A stretch of DNA of 64,000 nucleotides from Cacconaster sp045599325 (GTDB lineage: Bacteria; Bacteroidota; Bacteroidia; Bacteroidales; UBA932): positions 10,815 to 74,814 of the forward strand of contig JAZRVT010000016.1 of the NCBI GenBank assembly GCA_045599325.1. The letters run 5' to 3'. Of this stretch, positions 55,800 through 63,772 are shown in pieces. Made by a program: the position numbers and the translations under genes. Every line of letters starts with the position of its first letter. Position 1 is the stretch's first letter. The notes under the pieces were generated by a model. The model made no database searches and was not told the origin of the DNA. It saw only the letters and a program-made list of their open reading frames with translations.

Positions 55800-56626
55800 C
55801 AGAGGGACTTGATGATTTCTGTGAAAATGATCTTCATCTTGTCTGCGGCTGCGTCTGCCATTCTGATGACATCTTCGCCGTTGTTCAGTGTCTCGGCCTT
55901 GTTGATGGCATTGGAGACATTGGTGACGATGGACATTCCGAAGACTTTCATACCGCAGTGGCGTGCCACAATCACTTCTGGGACAGTGGACATTCCCACT
56001 GCATCAGCGCCTACGTGGCGGAAGAACCTGACTTCGGCCGGGGTTTCGTATGAAGGGCCGGTGTTGCCGAGATAGACTCCTTTCTGGATGTCGAGGTGCT
56101 TCTTGAATGCTATGTTCTCCGCGAGCTTGATGAGGTCAAGGTCATATGCCGCTGTCATATCGGGGAACCGCTCGCCGAAATCTTCGAAGTTCGGGCCGAT
56201 GAGCGGGTTCGGCAGGAGGTTGATATGGTCCTTGATGATCATAAGGTCACCGACGTTGAACTCAGGGTTCAGGCCGCCTGCAGCATTGGATACGAAAAGT
56301 GTCTTCACGCCGAGGAGGCTCATCACCCGTACCGGCAGTGTCACCTGCTCCATAGGGTAGCCCTCATAATAGTGGAAGCGGCCCTGCATCGCGCAGACCT
56401 GCTTGCCGCCGAGCTTGCCGAATATGAAGTTGCCTTTGTGGCCTATTGCGGTCGACCTGGAGAAATTCGGGATCTCCGAATAGGGGATCACGGCCTCCGC
56501 CTTGATCGATTCTCCGAGTTTGCCCAGTCCGCTGCCGAGGATGATACCCACCTCGGGGGTCTTGCCGCCAATCTTTTCAAGGATGAAATCGGCCGATTCA
56601 CGGATTTTCTTTACTCTTGCATCCAT
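55799..56626 (-). CDS. Purine/5'-methylthioinosine-type phosphorylase
   Basis: A 275-residue nucleoside phosphorylase of the trimeric PNP/MTAP family: GIILGSGLGKLGE at the phosphate site, then GRFHYYEGYPM, VSNAAGGLNPEF, and MSTVPEVIVARHCGM. By sequence it is a purine phosphorylase. Sitting between a deaminase for methylthioadenosine and mtnA, its likely job here is to split methylthioinosine into hypoxanthine and methylthioribose-1-phosphate. Ordinary inosine/guanosine breakdown remains possible. Confidence 0.88.
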   Translation of the reverse strand: MDARVKKIRESADFILEKIGGKTPEVGIILGSGLGKLGESIKAEAVIPYSEIPNFSRSTAIGHKGNFIFGKLGGKQVCAMQGRFHYYEGYPMEQVTLPVRVMSLLGVKTLFVSNAAGGLNPEFNVGDLMIIKDHINLLPNPLIGPNFEDFGERFPDMTAAYDLDLIKLAENIAFKKHLDIQKGVYLGNTGPSYETPAEVRFFRHVGADAVGMSTVPEVIVARHCGMKVFGMSIVTNVSNAINKAETLNNGEDVIRMADAAADKMKIIFTEIIKSL

Positions 56627-56627
56627 A

Positions 56628-57896
56628 TCAGTTCATTTTATAGAGTTTCCAGGCAAGTTCCTCAGCCTTCTCGAGTATCTCTTCTTCTCCCGGCACCTTC
56701 CGCCCCTCCATCACGATGCGGCCGTCGATGATGACCGTGTCGAAGCAGGAGCTGTTGGCGGAGTAGATCAGATTGCTTATGAAATTGAAGTTCGGGACAA
56801 ATGCCTCGGAGTCGGTGTTCACCAGCACGATGTCGGCGAGCGCTCCTTCCTCGAGCCTTCCTGTGTCGAGTTTCAGGGCGCGTGCGCCGTTGGAGGTGGC
56901 GACTGCCATCAGTTCGTTGAGCGGCATCGCCTTCGGGTCCTCCCTCCAGGCTTTCTGCACGAGGGCCATTGTCTTCATCGCCTCGCGTATGTCGAGGTTG
57001 TTGGACGAGGCTGTGCCGTCGGTGCCGAGACAGACGTTCACACCCGCGTCGCGGAGTTCGTTGTACTGGAAGCGGTAGCCCGAGGCGAGCTTGAGGTTTG
57101 AGTTGATGTTGTGGACCACTGTGACACCGCGCTTGCTGAGGATGTCGATGTCTTTCTCTGTAAGCCAGAGGGCGTGGGCGAGGATGGTGTCGCTGTCGAG
57201 GGCCTCGACCCTGTCGAAATGCGCTGTCGGTGTCATTCCGTACTTCTTCAGGTCATCTTCTGTCTCGGATGCGGTCTCCGCAAGATGCGCGGTGAAGATG
57301 CAGCCGTTGTCGTTCGCGAAGTTCTTGGCCCAGCGTATTGTGTCTTCGGAGGTGGTGTAGTCGGCGTGGACCGACACGCCGAACCTTACCCTGTTGCTCC
57401 AGGTCTTGGAGAAGTCGTGGAGCAGCTGGCATTCGCGCCGCTGCTTCTCAGCTATGGAAGAGTCGAAGTTGTCGAGGAAGTTGTATGTGAGGCAGGCCCT
57501 TATGCCCATCTCTTCAGCAGCCCTTACGGACTGGTCGGCCATCCAGTACATATCGAGGTAGGAGGTGGTGCCGGTCTTGAGCATCTCCAGAATGGCCAGC
57601 TTTGTGCCCCAGTAGATGGAATCGTGGTCAAGGAACGCTTCGATGCGCCACACTCTGTCGAGCCACTCTTTCAGCGGCGCGTCTTCAGAGACACCCCTCA
57701 TAAGGGTCATCGATGCGTGGGTGTGGAGGTTTACGAATCCCGGGATAGCGGCAAGCCTCTTGCAGTCGATTACCTTGTCTGCATCGCGTTCGGCAATTGT
57801 CCCTGCAGGAGCGATTCTGGATATGCGCTTACCCACGATGTGTATGTCGGCGCGCCTGTCCTCAATCCTGACCCCTTTGAGTAATATATTGCCCAT
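56628..57896 (-). CDS. mtaD: 5-methylthioadenosine/S-adenosylhomocysteine deaminase
   Basis: A 422-residue amidohydrolase with the metal ligands in NLHTHASMTLMRG, IFTAHLAETASE with EDD following, and LGTDGTASSNN. These features fit the MTA/SAH deaminase group. It would convert methylthioadenosine to methylthioinosine. It is the first gene of the leftward operon and is followed after one base by the phosphorylase. A minus-strand TAATTTTG box lies at 57925-57932. Confidence 0.92.
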   Translation of the reverse strand: MGNILLKGVRIEDRRADIHIVGKRISRIAPAGTIAERDADKVIDCKRLAAIPGFVNLHTHASMTLMRGVSEDAPLKEWLDRVWRIEAFLDHDSIYWGTKLAILEMLKTGTTSYLDMYWMADQSVRAAEEMGIRACLTYNFLDNFDSSIAEKQRRECQLLHDFSKTWSNRVRFGVSVHADYTTSEDTIRWAKNFANDNGCIFTAHLAETASETEDDLKKYGMTPTAHFDRVEALDSDTILAHALWLTEKDIDILSKRGVTVVHNINSNLKLASGYRFQYNELRDAGVNVCLGTDGTASSNNLDIREAMKTMALVQKAWREDPKAMPLNELMAVATSNGARALKLDTGRLEEGALADIVLVNTDSEAFVPNFNFISNLIYSANSSCFDTVIIDGRIVMEGRKVPGEEEILEKAEELAWKLYKMN

Positions 57897-57924
57897 ATGT
57901 GTAAATATTCAGATGATAATTAAG

Positions 57925-57932
57925 CAAAATTA
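57925..57932 (-). promoter_or_regulatory. Candidate -7 box for the mtaD operon
   Basis: Minus strand reads TAATTTTG, fitting TAnnTTTG, 28 bases before the mtaD start. Confidence 0.45.
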
Positions 57933-57956
57933 TATTTTTTTACCCAAATTTGCAAT

Positions 57957-58112
57957 ATGTTCAAGAAGATAAAAGAGTGGTATTCCAGACAGAACGAAAC
58001 CACAAAGGCTTTCGTGTGGATCGGACTGATATGCATTCTGGGAATCATAATCCGCTGGAATGCTGTCGTCGAGGGGATTTCAAAAGGTTTCAGTTTCTAC
58101 TCCTCAAAGTAA
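57957..58112 (+). CDS. 51-residue single-pass membrane protein
   Basis: A short frame reads MFKKIKEWYSRQNETT, then a hydrophobic helix AFVWIGLICILGIIIRW (about residues 17-33), then a short tail ending SFYSSK. The stop lies three bases before the clpC ATG. The basic N-terminus plus one helix suggests an inner-membrane N-in protein. No family recognised. Its position just ahead of clpC suggests co-transcription. Confidence 0.65.
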   Translation: MFKKIKEWYSRQNETTKAFVWIGLICILGIIIRWNAVVEGISKGFSFYSSK

Positions 58113-58115
58113 GCT

Positions 58116-60581
58116 ATGGCAAATTACTCCAACGAAATTAAGATAGTCCTCAACTATGCGCTTGAGGAGGCGGCCCGCCTCGGCAGCTACATAGCCACCC
58201 CGGACCACCTTTTCCTCGGCATCATCCGGTACCGTGAGTGTGATGCCGTCGGGATTCTCGAGAGCCTGGGGGTCGACGTGAAGAAGGTCAAAAGGGATAT
58301 TGAGGAGAAGATCTCCTCGCCGAACCCTGTGCCGTTCGAACAGCGCGGCTCCATCAGCCTGAGCGACAAGACACAGGAGATAATGCTCCGCTGCTCGCAG
58401 CTCCACGTCAATATGACCCCGGCCCACCTGATGGCCCAGATTCTTATGGACTGGCACGGCGCCTGCACCACCGCGCTCGAGAGCTTCAGCGTCTCTCCCG
58501 ACAAGCTGCGCGGCGTGCTCAAGGATGTGCTCGACAGCATTGCCCGGAGAACCGCTGCTGAGGATGACGGCGACCTGATGGAGGATGGCGGGGAGGCCGC
58601 CCCGCAGGGGTCCGGCGCCTCACGCCAGCAGAAGAAAAAGGATTCCCTGGTGGAGTCGTACGGCTATGATCTGACAAAGGCCGCCATCAGCGGTGAACTT
58701 GACCCTGTTGTCGGCCGTGAGGCCGAGATCGAGAGGCTCGCTCAGATTCTCTGCAGGCGCAAGAAGAACAACCCTGTGCTCATCGGCGAGTCGGGAGTGG
58801 GAAAGTCCGCTGTAGTGGAGGGGCTCGCCCTGCGCATCGCTGAGAAAAGGGTCGCACGGTCCCTTCTCTCGAAGCGTATCATCTCGCTGGATATGGGTTC
58901 GCTAGTGGCCGGCACAAAATACCGCGGCCAGTTCGAGGAGCGCGTCAAGTCCATCCTCGCGGAGATCAGGAAGAACCCTGACATCATACTCTTCATAGAC
59001 GAGCTGCACACCATAGTGGGCGCCGGCAGTTCACCGGGGTCTCTCGATGCTGCGAACCTGCTGAAGCCAGCCCTCGCGCGCGGCCAGATACAGTGCATCG
59101 GAGCCACGACTCTCGACGAATACCGCGAGCACATAGAGAAGGACGCCGCCCTTGAACGCAGGTTCCAGAAGATTCTTGTCGAGCCCACCAACTTCGACCA
59201 GACCCTCGCAATCCTGGAGGGCGTCAAGGCCCGCTATGAGGCTTATCATTCAGTGCGTTACACTGATGCCGCCATCAAGGCCTGCATCACGCTCTCGCAG
59301 CGCTACATCTCTGACAGATGCCTGCCGGACAAGGCCATCGACGTGCTTGACGAGGCCGGCGCGAAGGTGCATCTCGGGAAGATGGAATGCTCTTCCGAAC
59401 TGTCTGACATAGAACGCGCGCTCGAACCGCTGCGCGTAGAGAAGCGCGAGGCCGTCAGGAAGGGCGACTTCAAGCGTGCCGCCGAGCTCCATTCCATCGA
59501 GAAACGGCGCGAGGAGCAGATGTCCTCCATCGTCAGCGGGACAGCCCCGGAAGAGGAGATCCGCACAGTCGATGAAGACATAATAGCCGAGGTTGTCTCG
59601 GTGATGACCAACATACCTGTAAGCAAGGTCGCCGAGAGCGAGGCCGCCCGCCTCCGCGATATGGAGGATGCCCTCCGCGGTGTGGTGATAGGACAGGACG
59701 AGGCTGTCGGCAAGGTGGTCCGTGCCATCCGCCGCGGCCGCGCCGGCCTGAAGGACCCGAACCGTCCTGTGGGCACATTCCTCTTCCTGGGTCCTACAGG
59801 TGTCGGCAAGACCCATCTTGCCAAGAAACTCGCAGAATATATGTTCGATTCGGCCGACAACATCATCAGGATCGATATGAGCGAATATATGGAGAAGTTC
59901 GCCGTGAGCCGTCTCGTTGGAGCGCCTCCGGGATATGTCGGCTACGACGAGGGCGGACAGCTGAGCGAGCAGGTGCGCCGCAAGCCGTATTCAGTGGTGC
60001 TGCTCGACGAGGTCGAGAAAGCCCATCCTGACATCTTCAACGTGCTGCTCCAGGTGCTTGATGAAGGCCGTCTGACCGACAGTGCGGGACGCTATGTGGA
60101 CTTCAAGAACACAGTCGTGATCCTCACTTCCAACGTCGGTTCGCGCGAAATGAAGGACTTCGGCAGGTCGGTGGGATTCTCCACCGGTTCCGATGACAGT
60201 TCCGCCAGCCGCAATGCCTTGATAGACAAGGCGCTTGGCAAGGTCTTCTCTCCTGAGTTCCTGAATCGTCTCGACGAGCAGATATACTTCAACCAGCTCA
60301 CTCCGGAGGACATCGGCAAGATCATCGACATCGAGATCAAGGGGCTGCTCTCACGCATCAGCGAGATGGGCTACACTCTCAAGGTGGACAAGGCCGCACG
60401 CAAGTTCATCGCCGACGTGGGCTATGACCCGAAGTTCGGCGCAAGACCTCTGAAGCGTGCCATCCAGCGCTATATCGAGGACCCTGTCTCCGAGGCAATC
60501 ATCGGCGGCCTGGCATCGGGCTCCGCGCTCAAGGTCTCTCTGGCAAAGGACAAGAAATCAACCGTTGTGACGGTGGCTTAG
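58116..60581 (+). CDS. clpC: Clp protease ATP-binding subunit ClpC
   Basis: An 821-residue AAA+ unfoldase that feeds proteins to ClpP. An N-terminal repeat domain (about 1-145) precedes AAA-1 with Walker A GESGVGKS. The middle segment carries an UVR-like motif VRKGDFKRAAELHSIEKRRE, which favours ClpC over ClpA. AAA-2 has GPTGVGKTHLAKKLAE and LLDEVEKAHPD. The C-terminal domain ends the protein at the usual length. It sits between a 51-residue membrane protein gene and an unknown gene with a GTG start. Confidence 0.93.
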   Translation: MANYSNEIKIVLNYALEEAARLGSYIATPDHLFLGIIRYRECDAVGILESLGVDVKKVKRDIEEKISSPNPVPFEQRGSISLSDKTQEIMLRCSQLHVNMTPAHLMAQILMDWHGACTTALESFSVSPDKLRGVLKDVLDSIARRTAAEDDGDLMEDGGEAAPQGSGASRQQKKKDSLVESYGYDLTKAAISGELDPVVGREAEIERLAQILCRRKKNNPVLIGESGVGKSAVVEGLALRIAEKRVARSLLSKRIISLDMGSLVAGTKYRGQFEERVKSILAEIRKNPDIILFIDELHTIVGAGSSPGSLDAANLLKPALARGQIQCIGATTLDEYREHIEKDAALERRFQKILVEPTNFDQTLAILEGVKARYEAYHSVRYTDAAIKACITLSQRYISDRCLPDKAIDVLDEAGAKVHLGKMECSSELSDIERALEPLRVEKREAVRKGDFKRAAELHSIEKRREEQMSSIVSGTAPEEEIRTVDEDIIAEVVSVMTNIPVSKVAESEAARLRDMEDALRGVVIGQDEAVGKVVRAIRRGRAGLKDPNRPVGTFLFLGPTGVGKTHLAKKLAEYMFDSADNIIRIDMSEYMEKFAVSRLVGAPPGYVGYDEGGQLSEQVRRKPYSVVLLDEVEKAHPDIFNVLLQVLDEGRLTDSAGRYVDFKNTVVILTSNVGSREMKDFGRSVGFSTGSDDSSASRNALIDKALGKVFSPEFLNRLDEQIYFNQLTPEDIGKIIDIEIKGLLSRISEMGYTLKVDKAARKFIADVGYDPKFGARPLKRAIQRYIEDPVSEAIIGGLASGSALKVSLAKDKKSTVVTVA

Positions 60582-60584
60582 GCT

Positions 60585-61376
60585 GTGGAGTTCAGGCAGG
60601 AGTTCACGGCTTTTCTCGGTGCCTCTGAAGTGGATTTCTCCGAGCCGTCCCCGGGGCTTCTCCTCTTTCCCGGCAGGGACATCTGCATAAGGCTTGTGCC
60701 GGTCAGCGGCGGATTTGACGGCGGAGTTACGCTGCCCGAGGTCCCTTCGGGCCTCCGGACTATCCATCTCTATGAGGACCGCTGGCGCAGGGAAGGGGAG
60801 ATTGTCCGTCTCCGCATCCTGGCCCATCTCGGCCGCTGCCGCACGCTCTTCGCCCGCAACTGCAAGGTGAAAAAGCTTGACACACCCGAGGCGAGCACCT
60901 TCCTCGACCTTTATCACAGCTACGGCTCCGCCCGCAGCCGTTACCGCTACGGACTCCTCTCCGGAGAGGAACTGGTGGCCGTGGCCACTTTCTCCGCAGG
61001 AAGGCCGATGCAGCGCGACCGCACCGTGCAGTCATATGAATGGGTCCGCTACGCCTCTCTGCCCGACCTCCGTGTCACAGGCGGGATGGGGAAGCTGCTG
61101 CAGGCTTTCATCGACGACGTCTCTCCCGAAGAGGTGATGTCGTATGCCGACCTGGAGTGGTCCGACGGGGCTGTCTACCGCACTCTGGGGTTTGTGGAGG
61201 CGGGCCGCCGCGCCCCTGTGGAATTCCTTGTGGACACCGATACCTGGCAGCGCATCTCCATTGAAAAGCTCGACCGTGACCGCGCTTTCCGCGAACTGGA
61301 GCCCGGCCCTGACTCCCGCTTCTGCCGGATCACTAACCTTGGCAGCATCAAATATCTGAAACGCATAACACCTTGA
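60585..61376 (+). CDS. Hypothetical protein with GTG start, GNAT-like
   Basis: A 263-residue protein starting at GTG 60585, three bases after clpC; no ATG lies nearby in frame. It has an N-terminal alpha/beta part, then ARNCKVKKLDTPEASTFLD and a block YEWVRYASLPDLRVTGGMGK that resembles acetyltransferase-like folds carried by some phage proteins. I do not recognise a named family. The tight spacing suggests joint transcription with clpC, but no functional link is evident. Confidence 0.65.
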   Translation: MEFRQEFTAFLGASEVDFSEPSPGLLLFPGRDICIRLVPVSGGFDGGVTLPEVPSGLRTIHLYEDRWRREGEIVRLRILAHLGRCRTLFARNCKVKKLDTPEASTFLDLYHSYGSARSRYRYGLLSGEELVAVATFSAGRPMQRDRTVQSYEWVRYASLPDLRVTGGMGKLLQAFIDDVSPEEVMSYADLEWSDGAVYRTLGFVEAGRRAPVEFLVDTDTWQRISIEKLDRDRAFRELEPGPDSRFCRITNLGSIKYLKRITP

Positions 61377-61380
61377 CAAT

Positions 61381-62319
61381 ATGAAACATATCTCCCTGCT
61401 GACTGTATTTCTGCTACTGGCTTCGCTCTGTTTTCCATACTCTCCTCTGCGTGCGCAGCAGGCCGGGAACTGCAGCAGATACGGTGCTGTGGCCGGCGGC
61501 CCATCAGCTGCGGCACAGGGACTCAAGGTGCGTTTTCTCGGCACCGGCGCGGCAGACTGGAACGGAGTTGACGGGCGCGGTGAACAGCGCCGTCTCACAA
61601 GCATTCTGGTCGAGGGCTCACTCCTGATTGACCTTACACCTTCTGATCTGGATATGATTCCTGAAGGTTGTTGTCCGAAGGCAGTTTTCTACACCCATTC
61701 CCACGGTGACCACTTCAATCCTGATGCTGCTCTGGCGGCGGGTGTCAGCCGTGTCTATCTGAGCGCCACCTGGCTTGAGCGCGGACGCGCTCTTTTCAAG
61801 GCTGCCGCTGAGAGGCTCGGTACCGCGATGCCTGAGATCATCCCGCTCGAACTCTATTCATCCGTCTCCGAGGGAGGGGTGACCCTGACCGCCCTGCCGG
61901 CAAACCACGGCACAGGCCATTTTGACGAGCAGGCGCTGATCTATCTGCTGCAGAAGGATCAGGTCAGGGTGCTCTATGCCACTGACACCGGAGGGCTTCC
62001 TGCCAACGCCGTGCAGTTCATCGGCATCGACATCCACCGCCGCGAGGCAAACCCGATCCACGGACTGATTATGGAGTGCACTGTGGCGGCGGACGAGGAG
62101 GACTACCGCCTCTTCACCCACTCGAGCATCTCCACTGTGCTTCACACTGCCAATGTGCTGTCGCAGACAAAACGATACCTCCCTGCTGCAGGCCAGTATG
62201 TATGGCTGACACATCTCGCGCGCACTCTCCACGGCACCCAGGCTGAGCTCGACGCAACCCTTCCGTCGCCGCTCCGCGCCGCCCACGACGGCCTCGAAGT
62301 GGTCTTCTCCCTGCCGTAA
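61381..62319 (+). CDS. Exported MBL-fold hydrolase
   Basis: A 312-residue protein with a signal peptide ending about LRAQQ (residue 26). The metal motif is YTHSHGDHFNPD, with later GHFDEQ and TDTGGLPAN supplying further ligands, and a C-terminal THLARTLHGT. It is a metallo-beta-lactamase-fold enzyme; Lactamase_B_2-type phosphodiesterases look like this, but the substrate is unknown. It follows the hypothetical gene by five bases. Confidence 0.8.
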   Translation: MKHISLLTVFLLLASLCFPYSPLRAQQAGNCSRYGAVAGGPSAAAQGLKVRFLGTGAADWNGVDGRGEQRRLTSILVEGSLLIDLTPSDLDMIPEGCCPKAVFYTHSHGDHFNPDAALAAGVSRVYLSATWLERGRALFKAAAERLGTAMPEIIPLELYSSVSEGGVTLTALPANHGTGHFDEQALIYLLQKDQVRVLYATDTGGLPANAVQFIGIDIHRREANPIHGLIMECTVAADEEDYRLFTHSSISTVLHTANVLSQTKRYLPAAGQYVWLTHLARTLHGTQAELDATLPSPLRAAHDGLEVVFSLP

Positions 62320-62389
62320 GCCCCCTTCCGCAGCAGCCCGGCTGCCCGCCGGAACTCCGATTTTTCCGGCTACTACCCCTCCGCAGGGG

Positions 62390-62466
62390 GTCCTCGCATT
62401 GAGGGTGATGGTCTTGATCCCGTCCTTCCCCTCTATCTGAATCTTAAGCGATATCGTGCTTGGCAT
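62390..62466 (-). pseudogene. N-terminal stub of a phage tail-protein-like gene
   Basis: The minus strand starts ATG and gives MPSTISLKIQIEGKDGIKT, then TITLNA, about 24 residues that look like the start of phage tail tape-measure proteins of Bacteroidota. Beyond that the frame runs into DNA antisense to the MBL gene and stops looking coded. It is probably a stub left by a deletion. Confidence 0.35.
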
Positions 62467-62482
62467 TATGATCTTTTTGCTA

Positions 62483-62490
62483 TATATTTG
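62483..62490 (+). promoter_or_regulatory. Candidate -7 box of the 51-residue protein
   Basis: TATATTTG, eight bases before the ATG at 62499, fits TAnnTTTG. Confidence 0.45.
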
Positions 62491-62498
62491 TAACTGCT

Positions 62499-62654
62499 AT
62501 GAGGACCTCTTTCTGGACATCACTTTTGGACCTTTTCCGTATGGCTCCCTGGACCTGCGCTTTTGTATTTGTCGCTTTCCTCTGGGGTGCATACATCACC
62601 TGGCTGATTGTTTCCGACAAGAACTGGCCTAACCGTCCGCGCAGCAGGTCCTAG
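62499..62654 (+). CDS. 51-residue membrane protein beside phage debris
   Basis: An uninterrupted short frame: MRTSFWTSLLDLFRMAPW, then a hydrophobic stretch with FVFVAFLWGAYITWLIVS (about 22-40) and a basic tail PNRPRSRS. It has its own -7 box and lies between two prophage fragments. It may be a small phage gene or a host gene; I cannot name it. The stop codon overlaps the stop of a minus-strand phage-like fragment. Confidence 0.5.
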   Translation: MRTSFWTSLLDLFRMAPWTCAFVFVAFLWGAYITWLIVSDKNWPNRPRSRS

Positions 62655-62701
62655 TTTCCCTGTCCCTTCAGTTTCTTCATCACTTCCTTCATCCTGTCTC
62701 T
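62651..62701 (-). pseudogene. C-terminal stub of a phage-like gene
   Basis: The minus strand ends RDRMKEVMKKLKGQGN and a stop at 62651-62653, a plausible natural C-terminus. The reading upstream at 62702 meets a different gene on the other strand, so the rest is missing. It may belong with the tail-protein stub at 62390-62466. Confidence 0.35.
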
Positions 62702-63673
62702 GGTGCTGGTGCCTATTACGAGCACTACCTCCGGGCGGAGTACAACTTCGCCAACGCCTCTGCCGACATGGCCGCCAAGTGGGAGGCATTCGAGGAGGAC
62801 GGTGACAGATATATGCTGCAGTACCGCACTGCCAATGACGGGGCGGTCCGTCCGGAACACGCTGCCCTGCACGGGGTCACACTGCCGGCTTCAGACAGCT
62901 TCTGGGACACCTATTTTCCGCCCAACGGCTGGAACTGCAGATGCACCGTAGTCCAGGTGCTGCGTGACAAATATCCGGAAACAGATCACAACGAGGCAAT
63001 GCGCCTTGGCCGCGAAGCTATGACCAGGGACACCAAGGGGATGTTCTCCTTCAACCCCGGCAAGGAAGGTCTAGTCTTCCCGGCTTACAACCCATATACC
63101 ATCTCCCGCTGCGCCACTTGCGACAAGGCGAAACTCAACCTGGGGGCAGATATTACTCAAAACGAACTCTGTTCTGGTTGCGCTAAAATTCTTGATATAT
63201 GCGAAATGCTCCGCGTCAATAAATATCCTACGGACGACGATAAGCGTGTCTCTAAAGAAAAAACAGAGGCTTTTAGAAAATCTATACCTTCAGGCAATCC
63301 TCTTGTCATAAGCCTTGAAAATGTAGAACACCTTTCTCAGGTCACTATATCAAGGGCAAATGTAAAAAACTGGAGATCTCATCCTCACCGTTATTATATT
63401 GCGAAGAATAATGCTATTGTAGACTTGCCAAAATTATTCAAGAGAGCTGAATATGAGGGCTGGGCGACTGATGATACGATTGAAATAAATGGGGCGATTC
63501 AGCCAAAACATCCAGGCACAAAGCAGTGGCTTTATTATAAAGTTCGCATCATAGATGATGAGTCTCTAATTTGTGTACAAGAAAGAACAGATGGAACAAT
63601 GGTGCCATACTGTGTTGATGAGTATGATACTTGGAAAGATAGAACGATAAGAAGGGAGGCACCACCAGAATAA
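62702..63673 (+). CDS. Truncated Mu gpF-like head protein fused to a nuclease-like domain
   Basis: The frame is open from about 62702 (SGAGAYYEHYLRAEYNFA); the first ATG is at 62768. The gpF-like part has VRPEHAALHGVTLPASD, PPNGWNCRCTVVQV and a zinc ribbon SRCATCDKAKLNLG with ELCSGCAKI. The last about 110 residues (RYYIAKNNAIVDLPKLFKRA, WLYYKVRIIDDESL) resemble the BECR-type nuclease domains often fused to phage gpF proteins. The N-terminus is missing, so it may not be made. Base composition drops sharply after about 63140. Confidence 0.6.
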   Translation, partial: GAGAYYEHYLRAEYNFANASADMAAKWEAFEEDGDRYMLQYRTANDGAVRPEHAALHGVTLPASDSFWDTYFPPNGWNCRCTVVQVLRDKYPETDHNEAMRLGREAMTRDTKGMFSFNPGKEGLVFPAYNPYTISRCATCDKAKLNLGADITQNELCSGCAKILDICEMLRVNKYPTDDDKRVSKEKTEAFRKSIPSGNPLVISLENVEHLSQVTISRANVKNWRSHPHRYYIAKNNAIVDLPKLFKRAEYEGWATDDTIEINGAIQPKHPGTKQWLYYKVRIIDDESLICVQERTDGTMVPYCVDEYDTWKDRTIRREAPPE

Positions 63674-63676
63674 AAA

Positions 63677-63734
63677 AAATCCAGTCATACGATTCAGGTA
63701 ACAACCTGGCGACGCTGGATTTGGGTAAAAACCC
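63677..63734 (+). other. Compact set of hairpins after the gpF fragment
   Basis: AAATCCAG (63677-63684) pairs with CTGGATTT (63715-63722). Inside is CAGGT/ACCTG (63695-63699 with 63704-63708), and beside it GGGT/ACCC (63723-63734). It directly follows the stop codon. It could be a terminator, an RNA element or a phage-specific site. Confidence 0.4.
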
Positions 63735-63772
63735 GTTGCAAATATACAAATTTTTCTTAAATCCAAACACTT

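Noticed and set aside
61858..62466. 202-codon minus-strand frame as a full gene
   Set aside because: Only the first 24 or so codons look real (kept as a phage stub); the rest is antisense to the MBL gene.
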